A DNA stretch of 64,000 bases from Ochromonas danica (Eukaryota; Sar; Chrysophyceae; Chromulinales; Chromulinaceae), in NCBI GenBank assembly GCA_015146655.1, contig VKHL01000046.1, positions 62,001 to 126,000 on the forward strand, written 5' to 3'. Every line of letters begins with the position of its first letter. Positions within the stretch are counted from its first letter, which is position 1. The notes beneath the pieces are model-generated. The model saw only the letters and a list, made by a program, of their open reading frames with translations, did no database searches and had not been told where the DNA came from. This document shows positions 31,624 through 42,399 of this stretch, piece by piece. The position numbers and the translations under genes were made by a program.

Positions 31624-33629
31624 TTACTTCTCACTCTTCTTCTTCTTCTTTTTCTCCTTCTCCTCAGTGACGGGAGCTTCTTCCTCATCATGACTGCGCT
31701 TCTTCTTTTTGTCTTTCTTTTCCTTCTTCTCCTTCTTTTCTTCGACCTCTTCTTCATCATCATCCATCTTAACCTCCACTTCCTTCTTCTTGTCTTTCTT
31801 CTTGTCCTTCTTCTTCTCTTCTTGAGGACCAGCTTGTTCCTTGAGAGAGGTGGCCACCGATGTCATGACATCGACATTTCTGCGAGGAGTAGCACCATGA
31901 TCATAGAAGCTCAATCGCTCCTCCACTTGTTCGCGGAGCTGTTCACCGTAGGCACGGGTAGGTAGCTCAATGAAGGAGTCAATACGGGAGGCAATGGTGC
32001 ACTTGTTGGCAAGATAACGAGAGATACGTCCCTTATTTTGAGCAGAAGCACGACCAATGAAAGAGGAGTGATAAATCAAACCATACTTAGGGGTGTTGCC
32101 CTTAGTCTTCAAGGCACGGAAGAGAGCCTTCTCAGCACCCAAGATCTGCACAGTGGAAGCAGGGCATTTGGCTAACGAGGTCAAAGAACCAGCCTTCTGG
32201 ATCAAACGAGCAGCGACCGTCTCACCAATCAAAGCACTCAAGTTAGGAGCAACTGTAGCCATCTTCTCTTCCAAATAAGCATAAAGTTGCTTGCGATAGA
32301 GAGCTAAGGAGATCATACGATCAGTGAAGATGATGATATTCAACATATCAGTCTCAACAGTATCCATGCCCATAGAAGTACGAGATGCCTTGATAATTTT
32401 CTTAGCAATCTCCTCATCCCCAACAATCTCAGTCAATCCTGCTAACTGTTCATCAGTCAACTTGGACTTGTCCTTGATGAAAGAAGCACAACGAGCGAAG
32501 AGGAAGTTATCAGGAACAAGTTCCTTCAGCTCAGGGAAATGCCAAGAATACCATTCACGAACACGCATAGCAAAAGTGTTGATATCCTTATCCAACTGAT
32601 CAAGCAAAGCAATGGCTTGGATGATCATATTGTCAGCACGACCAGGATTGAACTTGACCTATAATATAACATAACATCATGTTAGTCATCATGGCAGAGA
32701 CAGGGATAAAAATATATCACAGGTAAGAAAGAGCAAATTAAATATGAATATTCATGAGAAACGAGCTATTCTTCAGGTCAAAGTGAAGGTTAAATGATAA
32801 AGTATCATAAGCGACTATTGTCACCATCATGTCAAAATCAATTTTGATCATCCTTAGAGCACGCCCAGTTTGTTGTAGACAAGATACAGCGATACTATAC
32901 TATACATTATAGTCATCCAACCTCACCTTAGAACGAGAGTAAGCATGGCCTAAACCAAGCTGTGCCTGTTCCAAAAGACCTCCCTCCAGAGGCTTGACGA
33001 ACTTGACAAAGTGGAAACGAATACCACGAATAATTTCACGAACAGTCTCGTCAGAACGGCAAGGAATGCTAAGATTCTCTTGTATCGAAGTAGCAAGCAT
33101 GGGGTCAACCACACCAAGAGGGAACTTGCCAGCTTTCTTGCTCTTGGGCAAGTTAGACTCCAAGAAGTTCTACGGGGCAGGGTAGAGAGTTAATATGGAG
33201 GACGGGAGAAAGGTAAACCAGGGGGGAATAACTAGGGTATTCTATGGTGTATACACAGTGGGGAGGGACTAGCCTAGCAGTGGGTGGACAGATGATGACT
33301 TACTCTGAGGTCCTCAGTCATCTCATGCTCAGTGAGAGAGTTCATGTTCTCTAAAGCATTTTCTGCTGTATCAAAAGGATGGAATGCTAACATTCGAACA
33401 ATCTTTTGAAAACGTTGGAAATCTTGAGCTGCATTTTGCACCTAATGAATTAATATAATTAGTATAGACACATGTCAGATGAGATGATAATGAACTGAGG
33501 TGGTGAAAAGGAAGTGAAGGAGGAAATTACCTCCTGTACTTGAGTACCAATTTCTTCACCTTCTAAGACAGTAAAGAGTCCCCAGCCAGAGGCTGCTTCA
33601 AACAAGACATAAAAGCTTGTTGATGCCAT
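31624..33629 (-). CDS. NOP56: NOP56, box C/D snoRNP core protein
   Basis: Four exons (33629-33531, 33441-33304, 33169-32927, 32658-31624), all phase 0, give 504 residues. Order: NOP5 N-terminal domain ([14 protein letters not shown]), coiled coil ([29 protein letters not shown]), then the Nop domain with [38 protein letters not shown] and [12 protein letters not shown]. The sequence [12 protein letters not shown] separates NOP56 from NOP58, whose equivalent reads MISMGTE. The tail is a Lys/Glu/Asp repeat (KKDKKKDKK) usual for the family. The protein acts with NOP58 and fibrillarin in rRNA 2'-O-methylation in the nucleolus. It is head-to-head with the WD-like gene, 221 bp apart. Confidence 0.96.
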
Positions 33630-33850
33630 TTTTCTTCACTAACCCTATGCTTTGATGGTCAAGAGGCATGGATGGTGGGGTGGCTCCAGTTGATGGAATT
33701 TTCGTAGTTTCGATGTTTCGAGTTTCTGAAGTTCGATATTCGGTGTATTTGGATTTTCGAGTTTCGAGTTTTGGCCGTTTCATCAGCAGGCAAATCAAAT
33801 CAAAGCAACAAAAACAAAAACAAAAGCACCGAAGTAGTTAAAGTAGATAA
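33630..33850. promoter_or_regulatory. Bidirectional promoter region, NOP56 and the WD-like gene
   Basis: Only 221 bp separate the two divergent ATGs. The gap contains TTTCGAG/TTTCGAT-like repeats (33705-33775) and an A-rich leader before the plus-strand ATG. Confidence 0.5.
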
Positions 33851-34150
33851 ATGAAGTACAAATTAACCGAGTCATCTTTTGTCAATGGAACTACTTCTAA
33901 GACCTTAACTAATCGTTCCGTCTCAAAGGAAGTGGAAGAAGAAGAAGAATTGACAGAAGAAGATCAAATCCCTAACACTACCCCTTATGATCATTTGAAT
34001 GAGTCTGAGAAGGTTGTTATAAAGATCTTAGAGGTAAACATAACATGTCATTATTACTATGTACTATATATCTTACACACACTGAACACATGTACACACT
34101 CGCACACAACACCAACACCCTTTTCATCTCTAACACTAAGCAAACTAAAC

Positions 34151-34199
<49 letters not shown>

Positions 34200-37100
34200 A
34201 GAGTGAAATACTGGATCCTGTTTGGTTTCAAATTCTAAGAAATCATCCAGAATATCATATTGATGAAGAAGGAAAAGCTAGACCTTTAGAACGTAATCAT
34301 AACCTACGTCATCATCTGCTACCACGTCAACACAAGGATTTGCCTTCTTCTCTATCAAGTAGTCTAATCTGTCATAATGTGATATCAACGGTCAGTCTTC
34401 CAGATCATCGTTTAACAGCAATATCAGCTGAGAGTGGTGTGATCCTCACCTATCTACCACTACGACCACTACCACCTGAACCCCCAGGTGGTGATGGTAG
34501 TGAAGGAGGAGGAGGAGGAAAACAGAATACTACTGTTACTACTACTAGTGATAGTACTAATACTATGACAGATTATACAGTCAATCCTCCTATCTTCTAT
34601 ACTATCACACCTTCTAGTCATATCATTATTAAAACATCTCAAATCATCTCTTTAGATGATATTAATCCAGGAATAACTACAACTACAGCAGCAGGAGGAG
34701 GAGGAGGAAGTATAGAGAATAATCCATCTCATGCATTAAGACATACTATGCGTCTTGTATTACTAGGTCTGGATCTTTTCACGGAGACAATGACCCCAGA
34801 GGCTCTAGCAGCAGCAGCTAAAAAAGCAGGAAATACTAAAAAAGGAGCAACAACACCAGCAGACTATTGGAAACCACGTAGAATATTGAAATATCATTTG
34901 CAAGTAGTAGATCTCTTTTTATCTCTTCAAGGTCCAGAAGAAGCAATCTATGAGAAAATACATGATATGTATTTAGATTGTCCTTTTGCTTATGATAGTG
35001 AAGAATATCTATTTGCATTACATGATTATATTCGATTAAATTTAAATGAAGATGGTAGTTTATTAGCTATGGTGATAAATGATGAAAATCAACAACAACC
35101 TCTGTGTCGTTTATATCAACTTTCTTTATCACAAGGATATAAAGCACGTCGTATTATTGAAGAAAAAGAAGAAGATCTTTTAATTGATAAATCACCACGA
35201 CAATCATCTATGGGAGAACCATCATCATCATCATCATCTTCATCATCATCTTCAGGTGTAGTGATGAAAACACCTGTTATTGTGGCACAGTGGCAGATTG
35301 ACAATCAGCGGATTGGCAGCAACAACAGCAGTGGCAGTGCCAGTGGCAGTGGCAGCAATAACAGCACCGCCGCGCCAAATGCAGCAGGTGGTGTGACTGC
35401 CGGAGGCGGTATGATTCCTGTTGGAGGTGGAACTAATACAACTGGTAGTAACAGTAACAACAACAGCAGTACTACTGCTGGAGGTAGTGGTAGTGGTAGT
35501 GGTAGTGAGGGTGGAAATAATAGAAGAAGAGCTGGTGTGAGAGATCTTCGATTTCTTTCACCTATTATTATTATCCCTTCTTCATCAAGTGAGAAACAAG
35601 AACAAGAAAATAGCAATAATAATAATAATAAAATGGCAACACCTACTACTACTGCCGCTGCTGCTACATCAGTATCATCCAATCTCAGTGATAATAATTC
35701 TTTTGTACCATTCCAATTATCCAAATATCCGACGATACGACTTGTCATGACTCTCACAGGATATCCTTTTCTTATTAAATTAGGTCTTCAAGTGAAACCA
35801 GAAGATAAACCAACTGGAAAAGAAGCCAAAAAACCTGATACTAAAGCATCAGCAGGTAAAGGTATGGAATTATTACCACCTACCCCACCTCCTATTCCAT
35901 GTGAGATTTATGAAGTAATACGATGGAATCTCTCTCATAATATTACAGAAATTGATCTTATTATGAATGATAAAAGAGAAATTGAATATATTGTGATTGG
36001 ACAAGAAGATGGTCAATTATCATTATGGAATATTTTATTAAATCAATTAATTGTAACATTAGGAAAACATCCTGTTGCTATTACAAGATTGAAATCTTAT
36101 TTCAATACTAATACGAAATTTCTTCAAATAGTAGCAGGTGCTGCTGATGGTACATTAACCTATTATAACAATAATAATAACAGTATTAATAATAAAGTCT
36201 CCACTACTATGATCACTACTACAATTAATAGTAGTAGTGATGATAATAATAATGATAATGATAATGGTGGAATAGAATTTGATTTATATAATACAACATT
36301 TATTAATTATCGACAAGATTTATTTAATGATTGTATTATAGCTATTCATATTCTACCTTCAATAGGATTAGAATATAATCATATTACCACAGCCCATGGT
36401 AATAGTGGTAAAAATGGCAATAATGGTAATAATGGTAAAACTGTTGATAATGTAGAAAAAATGGATATTGTACTAGTTCAATATGCTTCAGATCATATAG
36501 TAGTTTATACCTTACCTGATTGTTATCTTATTGGATCATTAGGTTCTATTGAACGTATTAACTTCCAAGATTATACTTCAATACGAATAGGTTATTCTAA
36601 TATTCCATTAAGGTATTTTATACCTATTCCTATTGATCTACCTCCACCTGTAGAAGAAGTAGTGTCAGTGTCATCGTCACCTCCTAGTAAACCAGTTGGG
36701 AAAGGACCTACTACTATAATACAAGAACCTGAACAAAAGGAAGAAGTTGAACCTTCTGAATCTATTCTACCACCACCACCATTAATTATGTTATCTAATA
36801 CTGTTAAAGAAAATGAAATTAAAGAATTATTAAAAAATGGTTGTTCATTAGAAAGATATCAAACTTTCATGAATATTAGTCTAACAAGTAAAGGTATTCT
36901 TAATTGTATTATACATGCTTATCGTAATGAAAAGTTTGTATTAAGTTGGACAAGTCTAAATAGTTATATTACATCAGCTATGAAGACATTAGCTAAACCA
37001 CCAACACCATCATCATGTTTACCAGTTACAACTTCTTCTTCTTCTTCTCTACCTAAGATAGATAGTAGACTATCATCTAGAAAGAATTCTCATTCTTCTT

Positions 37101-37414
37101 TATTGAAAGGATCAAAATTAAAAGATATTCATCAATTAAGTCAAAAGACATTGAAATTAACAGAAGAACGATTAGAAGCCTATCAACGACAATTAGAAAA
37201 TAAAAATGATCGTTCTACTACTACTACTACTTCAAGAAATAACTCTTCCTTTTCTATTCAAAGTTCACAAACAAGTCTTATGAAGAAAGCATTATCAACT
37301 ACAATGGATCCTGTACAAGTAGTGAAAGAAGATCTCATTGAAAGTAAGCGATTAAGAGATACAAGAAAAGAAAAGTTAACTAAGACATTAGGTGCATTTG
37401 TCTCTTTAACCTAG
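33851..37414 (+). CDS. Large WD-repeat-like protein with low-complexity inserts, 1131 aa
   Basis: Two exons (33851-34033, 34202-37414) join in phase 0. I do not recognise the family with confidence. The N-terminus is acidic, followed by SEILDPVWFQILRNHPEYHID. Propeller-like strands appear, for example HRLTAISAESGVILTYL near the start and YIVIGQEDGQLSLWNILLN with VAGAADGTLTYYN near the middle. The inserts are Ser, Asn and Gly-Ser rich. The C-terminal 150 residues are basic and helical (TEERLEAYQRQLE), likely coiled coil. Axonemal WD proteins such as WDR93-like ones are one possibility, but unproven. The single intron ends in a (GAT)16 array abutting the acceptor. The coding region is very AT-rich compared with neighbours such as HisRS. 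Confidence 0.7.
34152..34199 (+). repeat. (GAT)16 microsatellite forming the 3' end of an intron
   Basis: Sixteen perfect GAT units run directly into the AG acceptor at 34200-34201. They take the place where a pyrimidine tract would normally lie. Confidence 0.95.
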
Positions 37415-37912
37415 TAACCTTGTAACCTAAGCTATATGTACGCAATGATTATTACTACATAGTATTATTACTACCCTTGGCAATCTCCTTTTGTATGATG
37501 ATTCAAACTATGAAAAATACTAACAACCTCAAGTTTGAAGGACGATCACGTAGGGGTTAATTTACAACTACAGATAGCAAAGATAGAAGAAGAAGAGTCT
37601 CACACAAAAAGCCGCAATAAAACAATAATAACAATAATAATAATAATATTGCGACTTATTATGATGATAGCTTTCTTTCCTCACTAGCTAACAGATTAAC
37701 CTCACCATCGTCAAATCAAAATCGACAGCTTCTTTTCCGTCCAGGATATATGTTGTATATCGATCGTTATATCAGCAATCTGCTTTTCTGCTTTGAAGTC
37801 ATATTAATATGAACTGTTCATTTTTATCTTTATGATGATCATATAGAGAAGAAGTGAGAAGTAGAGCATAAAGCACATTTTACTGGGTAGATTATATGAA
37901 AAGTGATTGATT
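37415..37912. other. Convergent intergenic region, WD-like gene and TBL2
   Basis: 3' flanks of two convergent genes. An inverted repeat CGCAATA/TATTGCG encloses an AAT-rich loop (about 37612-37652). No coding gene was seen. Confidence 0.45.
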
Positions 37913-39316
37913 TTATGGGAAAATCTCGCCTTTCGTTGCTTTATGTCCAACTCTGACAGGGATTCTTCGTACTTTACTCCAATCATAACCTTTAGCTGTG
38001 AAGAAATCCAGGCTTCGGAAAGGTCGAAGTTTTCCTTTGTCTATTAAATACATAGTCTTGGGATCATTTTCAATTTGTACAAAGTCTCCATTTCTAAGCA
38101 TAGGATGCATCTTCCAAGTTACATCCTCTCGATTATGTCCTTCACGTTCATCTCTTTCTATCTCTATACTATCTCTTGAAGATGTAGAATTAAGAGACTG
38201 GGCAACGAGAAGAGTATGATGAATTGCATTGTAAGTGACAGTATGGATATAACGAAAAATACCACTTGGTGAACACCAGTGTGTACAATCACCATTACCA
38301 GCATGTGCATCATGTTGAGTATAGAGACCATAAGAAATAGGAATCATACCAAACCTACTAGGATATTGCTTTGTCAAAGGTCGGATGATTTCCTCTGCGA
38401 GAGTATTTCTCCAATCTCTATCAAATGTAGAGGAATTAACACATTCATAACTTGAACGATTTCTTGAACTATCATCAAATCCATCTGCTGTATCAAAATG
38501 TTGTGGTGTAGAATGTCTAAAGAAGATGAATGGACTAGATGGATGACTTAATACCAACTGTAGACTTTGTGATAAGTTTTGAAGCATAGCTTCATATTGA
38601 CTTCGACTGTTATAGAAGATACCATAGTTTATTACTACGATATCATTTTCATTCAAATTGTTCTTTTGCACTAGTCGAGATAGTTCTTTCAATTTACCAT
38701 GAACAGAACGAAAATCGAAAATCATTTGTGTTTTGGTAGATCGCATAGCAAGATATCCGTTGACTATATGTCCATGATCTGGTGAAGGTCTGGCAGGGCA
38801 TTTGTGAGGATCAACACAATCTGGTTCAATCCAGTACTCTACATCAAAATAACTCTCATCTATGCGATAGAGTGAACAAACAATGGATTGCCAGATTTGT
38901 GCACTAATACTATCTCCAATCATTAACATCTTACGATTTCTCATTAACTTCAAAAATGCTGCAGGAGTATAAGGTACACAAGGACTATTGGATGCAAGTT
39001 GAAAGTCTCTTCTTTCCAATAATCCTGCTCGTTCAAGTGCTTTCGGGTTGTCCGCTGTGAAGTAACAGCTATAGGCAGAGCGTTGTCCAGGACAGGCGCT
39101 ATCGAGGAAATTACGGACACTTTGCTCAACATTTGAACGATTCATAAGTGCTCTGGACTCATCCAAGTGATAAAGAGGAAGGTCATGATTCGCAGTAACC
39201 CATTCTCCATCGCAACTGTCTTCAGGAAGATCCCCTCCTCGACTTGCATCAATCGTACAGAGGAGAGCACACGAAAATAACAGAATAAATAGAAGGAAAA
39301 TCTTTAAACGAGGCAT
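37913..39316 (-). CDS. Secreted TBL/PC-esterase-like protein, copy 2, with YLI-type C-terminal module
   Basis: Single exon, 467 residues. The signal peptide ends near residue 24. MLMIGDSISAQ places GDS at 134-136, and GNGDCTHWCSPSG places DxxH at 343-346, the TBL/ESK1-like pair. Many Cys residues and N-glycosylation sequons (NRS, NSS, NLS) suit a secreted glycan esterase or acetyltransferase. After the catalytic domain an acidic linker leads to residues 403-467, which contain YLIDKGKLRPF and GYDWSKV. That pattern (YLI..GK.R.F.S...F...GY.W..V) is common in bacterial surface proteins. The module is absent from copy 1 at 18871. It is head-to-head with the gene at 39550. Confidence 0.75.
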   Translation of the reverse strand: MPRLKIFLLFILLFSCALLCTIDASRGGDLPEDSCDGEWVTANHDLPLYHLDESRALMNRSNVEQSVRNFLDSACPGQRSAYSCYFTADNPKALERAGLLERRDFQLASNSPCVPYTPAAFLKLMRNRKMLMIGDSISAQIWQSIVCSLYRIDESYFDVEYWIEPDCVDPHKCPARPSPDHGHIVNGYLAMRSTKTQMIFDFRSVHGKLKELSRLVQKNNLNENDIVVINYGIFYNSRSQYEAMLQNLSQSLQLVLSHPSSPFIFFRHSTPQHFDTADGFDDSSRNRSSYECVNSSTFDRDWRNTLAEEIIRPLTKQYPSRFGMIPISYGLYTQHDAHAGNGDCTHWCSPSGIFRYIHTVTYNAIHHTLLVAQSLNSTSSRDSIEIERDEREGHNREDVTWKMHPMLRNGDFVQIENDPKTMYLIDKGKLRPFRSLDFFTAKGYDWSKVRRIPVRVGHKATKGEIFP

Positions 39317-39549
39317 AACACCTAATCCTCTTAATCGAAAATGGACTGATTAAAATATAAAAACTGGAAGGTAGAAAAGAAATATGAAATCTAACGACCT
39401 TCCTTGGTGGCCGGCCTCCTTTCCTTGAGCGCCAAGTCTTCTTAAGTTAATATTCCTTGCATCCCCGCGCAATAGTGTTATAGACAGAGTCTTATTAAGT
39501 TAATATTCCCAGGCTGACGTCTCTTGCTCTTGCTGATAATGATTAACCA
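39317..39549. promoter_or_regulatory. Bidirectional promoter region with paired TTAAGTTAATATTCC elements
   Basis: A 233-bp divergent gap. Two near-identical 22-bp direct repeats (39435-39456 and 39488-39509, one mismatch) both contain TTAAGTTAATATTCC, 53 bp apart. Duplicate elements in so short a gap are candidate transcription-factor or core promoter sites. Confidence 0.55.
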
Positions 39550-42312
39550 ATGAAGATATCATTGCTTGAGACAATTGCCTTATTGGCTTTTATTCCAAAT
39601 GCTGTTTGCTTTTATCACTTTTTAAAGTTATCTACCATCCGACTTCGACCTATCATCATCTCTCTTAAATCAGATCATTCTCACTTATTGGATGACGGGA
39701 CCTCCAACAATGGGATCATCACCACTAGAAGTAGCAGCAGTAGTAGCATTCCTATTGAACTTGATCCTAGTGAAGAATCATTGAGATGTTTACAATCTAT
39801 CAAATCTAATCCATCACTCTTTAGATGTTCTCATATCCTTCAAGTTATGCAACAAAATGCAAAATTTGGTCGAAATATTGCAGAAATTATCTCATTAAAT
39901 GATCTTCTCCAACGCTTTCAATCCTTAGAGAAGCTATCATATAAACGAGGAGGAGAAGAAGTAGGATATGATGGCTCTTCTTTCTTTCATCATCCTATTT
40001 CTATCGCACAAGGTCTCTATGCTTTAAAACACTGTCCTCCTAAGACACCATATCTTTCAGTTTATCTTCAATTCTTCATTCAAAAACTGAAAATTAAATG
40101 GATAAAAAAGAATGAAAAGTCTCTTTCAGTAAATCCTCCTACAAATACTGAATTTCAATATCTTGTAATGTTAAGAGGCCAAGAGATTGCTAATATAATC
40201 TATGGTATTCAAAAGTTTGCCTTCTTGACTTCTGAAGGAAGAGAATTAATAGAGATATTATATGAGAGATTGAGACATCCTAAAGTTAATATCTCATCCA
40301 TTTGTCTTATTCTTATTTTAACAGGAATAAGAAAGATGAATAGTGATGAGGAAATGGTGAAGAAATGGATGAATATATTAGCTAGGAAAGTGTTAGAAAG
40401 TAAAGAGACGGTTTGGGAGGTGGAGAATTTAGTGACAATCTTCTATTTATTGCATCCATTTTCATCAACACGAAATGGTGCAGTACTCAATTTAATGAAT
40501 GCATTGACTCTCAAGTTGACCACGTCATTGGCAATGAGTGACCCTTTCACTTTGGAAAAGTGTAGTCGAATATTGTTTGGTTTGCGTGACTTCTCAAGCC
40601 AACACAAGGAAGTTCTTTCACTTGTAGACTTAGTTCAGGAGAATTTAGCTCTTGGAGAAGTTGATGAATCTTATTCAGAGATGAAAATGGAAAGGGAAAG
40701 CACGGTTTTGTCAATGGCTATTCATGGTCTCAAGTCAATGAACGACGATAGTCCAGAAGTACAGCGTTTGTTGAATTACCTAGCAAAACGTCTGCGGGAT
40801 CATGCACTCGGCAAGAATATGGTGTGGAAGCATTGGAAAGGCTCTCAAATTTGTTCTCTCTTGACTGGTTTAAGGCACAAGTTTTCACAGTCTGCAGAAA
40901 TGGAAATTATCTATGAGGCCTTACCTCACCTTCTCCCACCCTCGAACTCTACAAGAATATGGTTACAGAAACATGAATATGACAATCATCATTTGGTGAC
41001 TATTCTATACGAGATGCGCAATATGGACTATACTCATCCAGGTTTGCAGGAGGTCCGTTCGCGGGTTACAAGTTTCCTATTGAATACAAGTAAGGCACCG
41101 TCACAATGGTTATCAAGCCAAGAGATGGCTATGTTGGCTTACATCATGCAGGATTTGGCAGATGTTGAAAATTGTCACCAAGACTTACATTTACTCTTAA
41201 TGTTTCTTGAACGGCAGCTCGCCACTCTCCATGGTGGTGCTGCTGCAGAAAATGCAAACAAAACACAGCACGAGTATCTTTCTCCCCAAGGATTCTCAAT
41301 GTGCGTTAAGGGATTGCATGGGATTTTTGAAAACTCTCCCTTCAAAAGTAATGTTTATAGGATATTGTCAATCATAACAGAAAAGGTTGTCTCTTTAGAC
41401 GGCCAAGCAATAGGGAATACGCTTTATTCCATGCGCTCGATGCCTGCGGAACATGCAGATGTGCGCTCGACTTTAAGTAGGTTATCTCCTTTGATAGAAG
41501 CCTCCATGCAAAGTGAAAGCGGTATAATGAAAACGCAAGAAATTGCTAATGCATTCTTTGGACTTCAACAAATGTCTTCGCTGTACACTGAAGTGCTTGA
41601 TATCGTTCGGCTCCTCACACTCAAGCTTAAACAGTCTCGAGCTGTTCGAAATCTACCAGTGTTAAACTTTTCTGCTCAAGAAATAGCTAATGCCATTTCT
41701 GGTCTTCAGACGATGTCAAACAGTGACAAAGGATCCGAAATAGTGCGCGAGGCTTTGGGCCTATTGGCTGAAGAGTTAGAAGGTTGCTCCGAACCGATGA
41801 GCCCTAGGGAGATAGCGTACACGTGTTTTGGTATGAAATAATTTTCTTCTTTATGTTTGTCTTGCAAACACTAAAGAACAGTGCGTTTGTGATTTTGATT
41901 AGGCCTGCAAGGTTTCGATAGTAACTGCGATGAAGCTCGTGCTGTGTTACTAGCCCTGTTACCAAAACTTCGAGCACTTAGTGATAATCCGGATCCAAAG
42001 ACAGCAGCGGCATCAAATGATGAGTCAAAAAACCTATTCTCGTTGCGAGATATCAGTTATTGTCTGACTGGCCTTAGTGGGATGCAGCGATTTACCTATT
42101 CTGAGATCGATGACTTTGTGGAGGAGTTGTTGCTTCAAATAACCCGAACTCCTTTAGGAGCTCACGTCGAGGTGGAGTTCAAACAGTTTGGGCAAGGCTT
42201 TCGAGTAACTGTTGGAGGAAAGAGAGTCCCAAACAATGATCTTGCACTTCTTGGACAAAAGAAGCAAAATCGTGGAGGTAAGGCCACAAAAGATGGAAAG
42301 CATCTTAGATGA
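39550..42312 (+). CDS. Plastid-targeted helical-repeat protein, 896 aa
   Basis: Two exons (39550-41830, 41903-42312) join at G|GC in frame. Residues 1-20 form a signal peptide ending NAVC|F, again with an aromatic residue after the cleavage site, and a basic stretch follows, so plastid import is likely. The body consists of about 35-40-residue helical repeats with a Q-E/A-I-A-N-A/T-x-x-G-L-x-x-M core, for example SAQEIANAISGLQTMSN, KTQEIANAFFGLQQMSS and LRDISYCLTGLSGMQR. The repeat pattern resembles organelle RNA-binding repeat families (OPR-like) in algae. RNA binding is inferred. The protein ends in a basic tail (KKQNRGGKATKDGK) after a small VEVEFKQFGQGFRVTVGG segment. It is tail-to-tail with PUF60, 87 bp apart. 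Confidence 0.7.
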
Positions 42313-42399
42313 ACTAGACTCTCCTTAGTTTGGAAGAAGGTGTAGGTGAAGTTTGTTCAACAATTACTTGAATTTCTGTAGATAGCAAACTATGATTAT

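Noticed and set aside
31554-31965. Long open frames opposite the NOP56 C-terminus
   Set aside because: They are antisense shadows of the Lys/Glu repeat (poly-Leu and poly-Arg reading), not genes.
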